NCBI GenBank assembly: GCA_031763025.1
Contig: JASSKH010000026.1
Span: 5,392,429-5,456,428, forward strand
Reading direction: 5' to 3'
Origin: Macrocystis pyrifera
Lineage: Eukaryota; Sar; Phaeophyceae; Laminariales; Laminariaceae
Length of the DNA stretch: 64,000 nt
The translations under genes were made by a program, and so were the position numbers. Of this stretch, positions 12,421 through 20,697 are shown piece after piece. Numbering within the stretch: the stretch's first letter is position 1; every line of letters begins with the position of its first letter. A model generated the notes under the pieces. It was not told the DNA's origin, did no database searches, and worked only from the letters and a program-made list of their open reading frames with translations.

Positions 12421-13340
12421 AGTAGGACATGTTTTCTGGGTTGGATCTGCCCTATAAGGCAGATCCTGCACAACAACCCCTCACAACGGCATGTGAGGGA
12501 TTAGACAATATTGTTTATATAAGTATCCCCTCTCCCCTGTTGCGACGCCATATGTTAAGGTCTTAGTCCGTTGGGCTATTGGTAAAAGATTAACCAATTA
12601 CATACCCAATCTAAGCCATACAGCAATATTCAGCAGAGATCATGATCCATCTGCCCGAGGCGTCCACACCCTTCATAATTAACACTGCTGCTGTAAGCAG
12701 TACACTGGGGGACAGCAGGGCAAAACCCGTATCGTCGACGCTTCGCTACAGTAAATATTTCATTGTTCACAGTAAATTACGGCGAGAACGGTACAACTCT
12801 GTCTAGTTTCAAGTAGTTGATACCCGAAACGTGGCAAGGCCGCAATTCTGGAGGGTCAATGACGCTCCTTCTGTGCAGACAAAAAATGAGTGCCTTCATA
12901 CATGCGGTATCGATTAATTTATCGAACTCGCCATATAGTATGGCGTAACGAGGGGTGGGGTATGTTATGGTACTACTGCTTCGTCCGACCGATCGCCCCC
13001 CCGCTCGGGAGCTGGGGGCGATCTGGATAACGTTGACAACACCTACTGGGGAACGGGACCATCTTCTTTTGTATGTTCACACTTCGCTTTTCCGTAGACC
13101 CTTTCTCGCCCCACCCACGTGCGGGTGGCATGGCGATGGCTTTCGTTGACGATTTGTTCCTAGGCCTTCCGTTCTTTCTCTTTTTTTACGGACCTTGCCG
13201 GCTTCGTTACCTTGACGTTCAGAGGTGTGGGAGTGGGTTTTGAGGAGCCGCATCTTCGACTCATGTTCCAGCTCGTGGAATCGGGGTTTCCATGAATTTC
13301 TCATAATTCTGCATATACGGCTCATCAGAGTGGGCTGGTG
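12421..13340. other. Gene-poor stretch
   Basis: A single family B arm near 12,820; otherwise unique AT/GC-mixed sequence with no supported exon, RNA gene or repeat. Confidence 0.5.
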
Positions 13341-13615
13341 TTATGGTACTGCTTTGAATGAGGCTGAAAGCCCGGTAATTACCTGGGTTCAGGTATTGAG
13401 ATCGTATTTATTAGTAGTACTTGAGAGGTCAGATGAAAAAGCAGGGGTTTTCCCAGCGAGGCGCGAGCTTTGCTTTCAGTCTCCGCGTGCACAAAAGGAA
13501 CAAAGCTGCCCTTCTTCCATCTCTAAGCAAACAACACACGTGAGTATCAACGAGTACCTGCTTAACAATAGACAAACCTGTCCAGGGATACAAAGTGTCC
13601 CGACCCTTGATCCTA
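13341..13615 (+). repeat. Family E dispersed repeat copy 1
   Basis: About 275 bp: TTATGGTACTGCTTTGAATG ... AATTACCTGGGTTCAGGTAT ... CCTGTCCAGGGATACAAAGT. Other copies 24,823-25,098 and 40,994-41,262. Non-coding. Confidence 0.75.
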
Positions 13616-13632
13616 ACAGGTACTCATCAGGT

Positions 13633-13865
13633 TGTGCATGGTCGTAGTCGTACGACCACATAGACCATCGCACCCCTACAATATCCCGAGACAGTAGGGC
13701 GCGTCGGGTGATCATCGACCAGGCAGTAGACATCGCTTGCACCAAGCGCGAAGCGTCGTGAGATGTCCGGCGAGTCGCATGAAGAATGAGAGCTGCGTCC
13801 TGCTCGGAACCCTGCTTGTGAGGCGGACTTTCTTGCATTTATATATGGATGATGAAAGCGTCGAA
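13633..13865 (-). mobile_element. Family D fragment, inverted
   Basis: Diverged minus-strand copy directly after a family E copy. Confidence 0.65.
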
Positions 13866-13915
13866 TAAATTGTAGGGGCTCAACGAAGAACCGACGATAC
13901 AAAAGCGAGCAGTTA

Positions 13916-14020
13916 TTACGGGGGACCGTATTAGATAGGACCAAATATTGTCAGTAAAAATAGGTAAACATACAGGTTTTTGTGTGTACCGTAGGTCCTA
14001 TTTACTATGGACCCCCGTAA
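13916..14020. mobile_element. Family A MITE copy 7
   Basis: TTACGGGGGACC to CCCCCGTAA. Lies 170 bp upstream of the retrotransposon. Confidence 0.88.
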
Positions 14021-14188
14021 CAGTACGTACTCCAAGTGCCACTACTCTGGACGGAATTAAAAGGAGCGTCTAATCATAAATATGTCAACAATAAGCGGTC
14101 CTTCCATTAACGTTCAGCGTGTCGCACGTAATAATAAGAAAAAGTCAAGCGGGATATGATCTTGTTTTCGCTTCATTTCTTTTCCATC

Positions 14189-14192
14189 GTCA
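14189..14192. repeat. Target-site duplication GTCA, left copy
   Basis: GTCA directly before the 5' LTR equals GTCA at 22961-22964 directly after the 3' LTR. Four bases is short for Ty3/gypsy, which more often duplicates five. Confidence 0.85.
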
Positions 14193-14677
14193 TGTGGATA
14201 CCATGTCCCCGGTAACAACACGCCTACGCATATAGTCGAAAACCCAGCTCCTTCCAGATTCCATTTCTGGGAGCGTTCGCTCAGGTTATGTCAGGAGACT
14301 GTCATGAACCATACATCGCCGGGAAGCCACCGGTCCACATCTGCTCAACGGATCCGTTGGGGCGGCCCCGCCGCCTGGCGCAACGTCCCGGCGGGATTCT
14401 ATAAACCCCGCCGGGTCGCCCATGTATGTCCCGTCGTCCCGTTGTCCCGGGACCGCAGGGCAGGAGGAGTGACGCTTCCTCCTCGCCCTCCTCCTCACTT
14501 CTCTCAGAGTTCTCTCCCTCCTGTCCTGTCATCAGACCCTCGTCTGAGCCCTTTGTCACGTCATCACTCAGCCGTCGTAGTTCAACAGACAGAACACTCT
14601 GTGTCCACAGAGAGACGTGGGATCACGACCCACCGGCGGTAACGTAGCCGGAACTCTTATTGAGTCAGGAACTCTTA
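14193..14677 (+). repeat. 5' LTR (485 bp)
   Basis: Begins TGTGGATACC and ends GAACTCTTA; TG...TA rather than the usual TG...CA. Matches 22477-22960 throughout except one extra G at the GTCCCGG(G)ACC site. Contains CTATAAACCCC (TATA-like) around 14,399 and several TGTC words. Confidence 0.97.
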
Positions 14678-14678
14678 T

Positions 14679-14693
14679 TGGCGTCGACGGCAG
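14679..14693 (+). other. Primer-binding site of the retrotransposon
   Basis: TGGCGTCGACGGCAG starts one base after the LTR. TGG pairs with the CCA end of a tRNA, as expected for a minus-strand primer site. The primer tRNA was not identified. Confidence 0.8.
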
Positions 14694-14734
14694 TTGATAA
14701 ACCAACTTGTCACTTGTCACCTACGTTCAGAGTG

Positions 14735-16153
14735 ATGTCGGAATACGAGCAGTCCCAGTACCCCACCCCACCCCCCTACCCTGAGACCCCGGACGACACG
14801 GCAGCCCCCAAGACCAGTACATCAGCGCGTGGCGACCTAGAGGCGAAAGGCGGGAGCACGGAGCCCCACCCCAACAGAGCGCCAGCGACCCCACCTATGC
14901 AGATGATTCACGAGAGGCTCACCCGAATAGTCAACCGGCAGCTGGAAAGGCTTGAAAATGGCGAAATCGAGGAGCTATCGGAGCAACACAACTCCATGCT
15001 CCATCAACTGGCAAGTCTTAATGTTGGTAATAGTAGCTCCGACTCCACCGTCTCTTTGTCCGGGTTGTCAAATTCAACCCAGTTTGTCACCCCCGCCTCC
15101 TCGTACGCAGCTGTGCTGTCCGCACCCAAGTCTGTCTCGCTCTCACCGAACGACGTACGCAGTCTACCTAGGCTAAACGGTAGTGCAGATGTCGATGTCG
15201 CGGAGGTACTGTCACAGTTTCGTCTGGTTGTCGGTTTTAAAGCCAAATCTGTCGCCCCCGATGATGAAGTCTTTGCGGACAAAGCAGCATTTGAGCATCT
15301 GTCACTCATTTGCGATGGGCCCTGTCTTACGTTGTACCAACAACTCATGTCTGGTAGGATCGATTGGTGCGCGAACATTGTCAATACCGAGGATGTCAAT
15401 AACCCCGGCTCGTTCACGCCCCCGTCCAGCTGGGACGAGCTCAAACTAGCGATCCTGGATATCCTCATGCCTGCGAACAGCGTAGAGGAATGTGCCATAA
15501 AATTGGCCACTTTCAAGACTGACAAAGGTGAAACTGTCTCCGCCTCGGCCCTCCGGTTCCGCGCACTAATGTCGCGCTTCGAGTCTGCTGTCGATCGCCA
15601 CGCCAAAGGCCGCACACCTTGGTCAGCCATAACTGTCACGCTCTGGCAACACAGCCTGCCCCCCGCACTGCAACTGTTGCAAAGCGGAGAAAAACCTGTC
15701 ACCTCTTTCAAAGAGGCTGTCGATCGTGCCAGGCGCCATGAAGCCGCGCGCCTTACTGGCGCCGCCACTGTCAGTGCCTTGTCGTTCACCCCTGTCCCAA
15801 ACCGTGCCGCTGCTCACCAGATGAATAGCCACACAACGCCGAAGCGGCAGCAGCATCGTCGGAAAACCGACCACAGACAGCCACGCCGCCAGCCTCAGGA
15901 GAGGAAGCCTCGCCCCCGCTGCACCTACCATAGGTGCCATAAACCTGTCGGACACCTGGAGGAGAATTGCTTCCAAAAAGAACGCGATTTGGGTCATCTC
16001 CGCGACCCCTCGAGCGGCAAGCGCGACCGCGACCGTTCGACACGCAGCCGCTCCCGCTCCCCCTCTCAAGCTGGTCATCGCCGCTCCCGCCGGAACCGCG
16101 ACGACGACGACGACGGGGACAGCCAGGCGGGCAGCACCAGCGGCGACACCTGA
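14735..16153 (+). CDS. Retrotransposon Gag
   Basis: 472 residues from the first ATG (MSEYEQSQ) to TGA at 16151-16153. The open frame extends upstream into the LTR only through a TTG, so ATG 14735 is preferred. Pro/Thr-rich N-terminus, helical capsid-like middle (about 150-350), then an Arg-rich region with a variant zinc knuckle CX4CX5HX4C (CTYHRC...GHLEENC) in place of CX2CX4HX4C, and an Arg/Ser/Asp-rich tail. The role is particle assembly and RNA packaging. The frame continues open after the TGA, hinting at readthrough. Confidence 0.9.
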   Translation: MSEYEQSQYPTPPPYPETPDDTAAPKTSTSARGDLEAKGGSTEPHPNRAPATPPMQMIHERLTRIVNRQLERLENGEIEELSEQHNSMLHQLASLNVGNSSSDSTVSLSGLSNSTQFVTPASSYAAVLSAPKSVSLSPNDVRSLPRLNGSADVDVAEVLSQFRLVVGFKAKSVAPDDEVFADKAAFEHLSLICDGPCLTLYQQLMSGRIDWCANIVNTEDVNNPGSFTPPSSWDELKLAILDILMPANSVEECAIKLATFKTDKGETVSASALRFRALMSRFESAVDRHAKGRTPWSAITVTLWQHSLPPALQLLQSGEKPVTSFKEAVDRARRHEAARLTGAATVSALSFTPVPNRAAAHQMNSHTTPKRQQHRRKTDHRQPRRQPQERKPRPRCTYHRCHKPVGHLEENCFQKERDLGHLRDPSSGKRDRDRSTRSRSRSPSQAGHRRSRRNRDDDDDGDSQAGSTSGDT

Positions 16154-16657
16154 AGGGGCCCAGCTGGTGGAGCGCTACCAACAGTTGGGACTCGCCTTGC
16201 TCCTAAAGCGGTAGGCAAGGTTGGCGCGAAGAGGAAACTCTCCGCAGTAGCCGTGGGTGCTGAGTCCCCTGTACCGAGTGTTGTTAGCAAAGAAGGAGTC
16301 AACCGGGGAGTTGAGTGTAGTTCTTTTTCTGGGGGGGGTGTCTCTGTCTCGAGTCTTAGCAGTGGGGTATCATCCTCACAACGTCCGCGTAAACGCGTGA
16401 CGTTTGCTATCGATTTCCCCGTGTCCGAGTATGCGTCCGAGTGTCGATCTTCGAGTACCCGGGTTCACCCAGCAAAAAATAATAAAAAGACTACCGTGTG
16501 GCACAGCTCAATGCTGGCACACAGATCCCATCCTTTCTCTTTGTCTTTTTCGTCTCGCAGAGTGCAGATTTCTGGCTCCGTAGACGACTGTCCAGTGTCC
16601 GCAATAACACTCGATACTGCTACTGATGTCTCTGTCGTTTCCCCCACGCGTGGCTGA
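16154..16657 (+). CDS. Retrotransposon protease, N-terminal part (same frame as gag)
   Basis: Open in the gag frame from the base after the gag TGA to the next TGA at 16655-16657. Ends in ITLDTATDVSVVSPTRG, which matches the aspartic-protease active-site strand but with DTA where DTG or DSG is normal. The matching C-terminal half is in another frame immediately after, across TGATG. Either the enzyme is made by recoding, or it is broken here. Confidence 0.7.
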   Translation, partial: RGPAGGALPTVGTRLAPKAVGKVGAKRKLSAVAVGAESPVPSVVSKEGVNRGVECSSFSGGGVSVSSLSSGVSSSQRPRKRVTFAIDFPVSEYASECRSSSTRVHPAKNNKKTTVWHSSMLAHRSHPFSLSFSSRRVQISGSVDDCPVSAITLDTATDVSVVSPTRG

Positions 16658-16989
16658 TGTCCCATCCAGCTTTGCGTGAAATAAATATTCAACCTGTCCC
16701 TCCGGCCGCCGTTGCTTTACGGGCAGCGAATGGTTCGCCTTTGAATATTTTGGGGTTTGTCACATTGTCACTTACATTGAGTACAATCACTCATAATGTC
16801 GACGCGCTAGTTGTACCGTCTCTTGGTCCCGATTCATTGCTCCTAGATAATCATGTCATGTCTACGTTTGGAGCTGTCCTCGATTGGGAAAATCAAACAT
16901 TGTCATTTCCGTCCGCTGGTACTACTATCCCAGCGATACATCGTATTAGCCATTCAGCCTCTCACGCCGCCCCCCCCCCCTGCCCCTAG
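16657..16989 (+). CDS. Retrotransposon protease, C-terminal part
   Basis: 110-codon frame whose ATG overlaps the preceding TGA (TGATG). LRAANGSPLNILG and LGPDSLLLDNHVM correspond to the second half of a retropepsin (the ILGxDxL-like strand). It runs out at a C-rich run (16,970-16,985), where the RT frame takes over. Confidence 0.7.
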   Translation: MSHPALREINIQPVPPAAVALRAANGSPLNILGFVTLSLTLSTITHNVDALVVPSLGPDSLLLDNHVMSTFGAVLDWENQTLSFPSAGTTIPAIHRISHSASHAAPPPCP

Positions 16990-19609
16990 CGACAATACCA
17001 TGTCCGTCGCTGCTGTCCACCATGATGCAGAAGGAATTGATGTCATTTTGCGCGAACGTGTCGACCTCAAACCTAGACACGAAGCTCTTGTCGTGGCTTT
17101 TACTGATTGTCTCCCATTGCGCGATCGTACTGTTGTTGTCGAACAGCGAATCATGTCCGAACCTGAATTTCTGCAGTCTGGTAGCTCGACAGTGTTTGAG
17201 AAAATTATTGTCGCTCGCACTTTAGCTACCTGGTACGCTGCCGATGGTTCAGTAGCTGTGCAAGTTGCTAACCCATCGTCCGATGGGGTTGCACTTCCGA
17301 TCGGGTTATGTCTCGGTCAGCTATACACCGTGTCTGTCGTGACGCCTGACCAGTTACACGTTAACGCTGTAGCGAAAACACCCGAATCCATGGAACAACT
17401 GGCTCATGCAAAATCCGAGCTTGAAGGTCCCCTGTCCACAGCTTTCACAAATACCAAACTGTCAACCGACCAACAAGCCGCTGTCCTCAACTTATGCGCA
17501 CAATACCGTCCTGTCTTTTCATTGTCAATGTCAGAGCTTGGTTGTTGCACTAATACCGAAGCAACGTTCCCATTGCCGCCTGACACTCGTCCTGTCGATC
17601 GGGCTCCGTATCGCACTAACCCTCGCACTGCTAGTGTCATCGATAAGTGCGTCCATGATATGTTAGAGTGGGGCATAATCGAAGAGCGTCCGAGCCCCTG
17701 GGGTAGTCCGTGTACGTTGGTCGCTAAAAAGAACGGAACCCCTCGTTTCTGTGTTGATTATCGTCATACCCTCAATCGTCACATTGTCCGAAAGAGCTGG
17801 CCCCTCCCGAACATGGATTCGTGCTTAGATGCAGTCAAAGGGGTCAAGTTCATCTCTACAGCCGATGTCCTCAGCGCGTTCTGGCAACTGCCCGTTGCGG
17901 AAGAGCACATCGACCGGACAGCATTCGTCACCCCGACCGGCAAGTACTGTTTTAAACGTATGCCTTTCGGCGTGAGTAATGCACCGTGGTTGTTTCAACA
18001 CATGATGTCTGTCACTTTCGGCCACCTCGGTCCGGAATCGGGTATTCTTACGTATATGGATGATATCATTTGCATCAATTCGACGTTTGAATCCCACCTA
18101 AAATCCCTCGAGCGAATGTTCTCAGCGTTACAGGCGGCAGGCCTAACCTTAAAACCGAGTAAACTCCAATTTGGTCAGAAAGAAATCGAGTACCTCGGTC
18201 ATGTCATATCGGAAGAAGGCATCTCAATCGGTGCCGACCGCGTCAAAGCCATTCTTGCCTTGCCTGAGCCTACGTGTATCAAAGAAAATCGTGCATTCCT
18301 AGGTACACTCAATTATGTCCGCCGTTTCATTGACGGTTATGCTGAAATCACAGCACCGCTGGTTGAACTCACTCGTAAGGAATATGTCAAAAAGACCGCT
18401 TTCAAAAAGGCATTTGGGCCCGCGCAAAGTGAAGCGTTCGCACGTGCAAAGCGCGCCCTAACGTCCGCCCCGGTCCTCAAATATCCGAACTTCAGTCAAG
18501 AGTTCATTGTCCATACCGATGCATCAGAAGCCGGAGTAGGAGCCTTTCTCGCTCAACGATCACTCGACGGAAACTCCGACTCTGATTTGAATATCATCGC
18601 GTATTATAGTCACCGCTTCACTAAAAGTCAACGTCATTATAGTGCGACCATGAAAGAGTGTTGTGCTGTGGTCTGGGCTGTCACCCACTGGCGTCCCTAC
18701 CTATGGGGAAAGCATTTCACTTGCTGTACTGACCACCAAGCACTGATGTACTTGTACAAAATGCAGGATACCTCTAACATGCTTACCCGTTGGGCAATCG
18801 CACTTCAAAATTACGATTTTACTGTCAAACACGTCCCAGGCAAACTAAACGTCGTGCCTGATATGCTGTCTCGTGCTTTTAGTGAAGTCAACGGGGAACC
18901 CATACCATCAGAGCCCAGATTGGCCGCGATTTGTCGGAACGTACCAATAGAGGGTCCTTATTACCCACCCGGGCCCCGTGAATACGAACTGTCCGCTTCT
19001 AATTTGCACGACGTAGCACCTGTCGAAAGCGATCGTGAGTTATTCATGAGCGCCGTGTCTGTCTTCCCTACCGTGGATCCAGCGAAACTCGCCGATCTAC
19101 AGAGAGCGGAATTTTGTCAGTACTTTGATTATCTCCGTGCACCAGCATCAGCCCCATTGCCTACGAAAGAATCTGAGCACACGATGAGCCACTTCTTCTT
19201 GAACGAAGGATTATTATTTCGGTCATATCTTCCGGGTCACTTACGGAAGCGTAGCACTTTCCGTGATCAGCTGGTAGTGCCTACATCCCTCCGGAAACTT
19301 GTCATAAATTCGTGTCACGACCTGCCCGCATCAGGGGGTCACCTAGCTTTCAAAGGAACATTCGATACTATCCGAGATAGATTTTGGTGGCCGACCATGC
19401 CCACGGATGTCCGTACTCATGTCAAAACTTGTCTGTCATGCCAACACCGGAAGTCATCCCACCGCCCGCCCAAGTGCCAGTGGGACACCGCCCTGTCATG
19501 CGCGCATTTCAGTGCGTCGCTGTTGATCTTGTCGAGTATAAAAGCCTATCAGAAGGGAATCGTTTTATTTTGTCGGTCATTGACCATCTCACTCGATTTG
19601 TCATCTTGA
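16853..19609 (+). CDS. Retrotransposon reverse transcriptase, RNase H and integrase zinc domain
   Basis: Long frame overlapping the protease frame; true pol sequence starts after the C-run near 16,985. RT domain at about 17,650-18,330 with TPRFCVDYR, MPFGVSNAP and YMDD (18,053-18,064). RNase H at about 18,490-18,870 with HTDASEAGVGAFLAQ, MKECCAVVWA and the TDHQAL box. Integrase HHCC zinc domain at about 19,310-19,450 (NSCHDLPASGGH, CLSCQHRK). The frame stays open to 19,609 but the protein sense is lost after about 19,470, where integrase continues one frame back. Confidence 0.92.
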   Translation: MSCLRLELSSIGKIKHCHFRPLVLLSQRYIVLAIQPLTPPPPPAPSDNTMSVAAVHHDAEGIDVILRERVDLKPRHEALVVAFTDCLPLRDRTVVVEQRIMSEPEFLQSGSSTVFEKIIVARTLATWYAADGSVAVQVANPSSDGVALPIGLCLGQLYTVSVVTPDQLHVNAVAKTPESMEQLAHAKSELEGPLSTAFTNTKLSTDQQAAVLNLCAQYRPVFSLSMSELGCCTNTEATFPLPPDTRPVDRAPYRTNPRTASVIDKCVHDMLEWGIIEERPSPWGSPCTLVAKKNGTPRFCVDYRHTLNRHIVRKSWPLPNMDSCLDAVKGVKFISTADVLSAFWQLPVAEEHIDRTAFVTPTGKYCFKRMPFGVSNAPWLFQHMMSVTFGHLGPESGILTYMDDIICINSTFESHLKSLERMFSALQAAGLTLKPSKLQFGQKEIEYLGHVISEEGISIGADRVKAILALPEPTCIKENRAFLGTLNYVRRFIDGYAEITAPLVELTRKEYVKKTAFKKAFGPAQSEAFARAKRALTSAPVLKYPNFSQEFIVHTDASEAGVGAFLAQRSLDGNSDSDLNIIAYYSHRFTKSQRHYSATMKECCAVVWAVTHWRPYLWGKHFTCCTDHQALMYLYKMQDTSNMLTRWAIALQNYDFTVKHVPGKLNVVPDMLSRAFSEVNGEPIPSEPRLAAICRNVPIEGPYYPPGPREYELSASNLHDVAPVESDRELFMSAVSVFPTVDPAKLADLQRAEFCQYFDYLRAPASAPLPTKESEHTMSHFFLNEGLLFRSYLPGHLRKRSTFRDQLVVPTSLRKLVINSCHDLPASGGHLAFKGTFDTIRDRFWWPTMPTDVRTHVKTCLSCQHRKSSHRPPKCQWDTALSCAHFSASLLILSSIKAYQKGIVLFCRSLTISLDLSS

Positions 19610-20697
19610 TCCCCATCAAAGACAAGGCAGCTCGCACGATCGCCCGTCATTTAATCGAACGTGTGTTCTCGGTGTTTGGCCCTCCAGAAACGCTGCATTC
19701 TGATCAGGGGACGGAATTTCAAAACCAGCTAGTCCTAGAATTGCAGTCAGTATTTGGATATAAGAAAACGCGTACAGCCGCCTTCCGCCCCCAGGGCAAC
19801 TCCGTCTTAGAGCGTGTCCACAGCACTGTCCACGGTATGTTAGCTATGTATAGCAATATGTCATTCGATAACTGGGCAGAGCTGTTGCCGTTTGTCCAGC
19901 TAGCTCATAACACGGCCTATTCGTCAACGCTCCAGGAAACACCTCATTTCCTGATGTTTGGACGCGCAGCTGTACTGCCTGTCGATCTCATTCTAGGTAC
20001 GCCCTCCACCTCAGCGCCGCAATCACAGCTCGACTATTCCAAACAAACTGTCGAAAATTTGCAATTTGCATACGAGCTGGCCCGCCGAAATCTTAAAGAG
20101 CGAGCGGATAAGCAAGCGGTCGCTAATGAGACACTGTCATTTCCCAGGTTCAAACCTGGTGAACAAGTACTGATCCACCGCCCGTACAATGTCGCTGACG
20201 GCCCCAACCCCAAACTTATCAGCCCATGGCGTGGACCGTACTCTGTCCGAGCGCAATTGTCACCTGTCATTTATCGCGTCACGAAAGACGGGAGCCCAGC
20301 CGAGATTACTGTTCATCTCGGCCGAATGAAAAAATACTTTGTCCCCCTGTCGTCCCATGTCCCCGACCTCGATGCGCTCGATGATATTTTTCTAGGGACC
20401 AAACTTCCCGTGCCCGATCTAGAAGGCTCCTTGTCAAAAGTAACGATCGGTGCGTTCACGGTAGAGAGTATTGATGGACATAAAAGAGGAGTAGGCGCAG
20501 CATCTCTGACGAACTTTCAATACCATTTAAAACTGGAAGGATATCCAACTCAGATGGGCGTTTGGAGGCATGTCAACGCCCTTCCCCAGTGCAGAGAAAT
20601 GATTGCGTCCTATCGCGCTGTTGTGTTGTCGACGGACCCCTCAGCATTTAACCCTCCTCCGCGGAAATCTAGTCTTGTTACCGCGTCTGTCACGTAG
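19384..20697 (+). CDS. Retrotransposon integrase core, GPY/F-type region and chromodomain-like C-terminus
   Basis: Meaningful from about 19,480 to TAG 20695-20697. Catalytic DDE triad: Asp in VAVDLVEY, Asp in LHSDQGTEF, and Glu in NSVLERVH with 35 residues between the last two. Next comes PWRGPYSVRA, as in the GPY/F module, then at about 20,454-20,620 a chromodomain-like segment (FTVESIDG, LKLEGYPTQMGVWRHVNAL, MIASYRA). Chromodomains in chromoviruses direct insertion to modified histones. The stretch 19,384-19,470 is overlap with the RT frame. Confidence 0.88.
   Translation: MVADHAHGCPYSCQNLSVMPTPEVIPPPAQVPVGHRPVMRAFQCVAVDLVEYKSLSEGNRFILSVIDHLTRFVILIPIKDKAARTIARHLIERVFSVFGPPETLHSDQGTEFQNQLVLELQSVFGYKKTRTAAFRPQGNSVLERVHSTVHGMLAMYSNMSFDNWAELLPFVQLAHNTAYSSTLQETPHFLMFGRAAVLPVDLILGTPSTSAPQSQLDYSKQTVENLQFAYELARRNLKERADKQAVANETLSFPRFKPGEQVLIHRPYNVADGPNPKLISPWRGPYSVRAQLSPVIYRVTKDGSPAEITVHLGRMKKYFVPLSSHVPDLDALDDIFLGTKLPVPDLEGSLSKVTIGAFTVESIDGHKRGVGAASLTNFQYHLKLEGYPTQMGVWRHVNALPQCREMIASYRAVVLSTDPSAFNPPPRKSSLVTASVT

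Noticed and set aside
13341..13420. tRNA-like or Pol III internal promoter in family E (GGGTTCAGGTATTG)
   Set aside because: Only a loose B-box match; no A box, acceptor stem or terminator that I can see.
14660..14734. Longer gag start from a TTG within the 5' LTR
   Set aside because: Would need a non-ATG start overlapping the LTR end and PBS; the first ATG is at 14,735.
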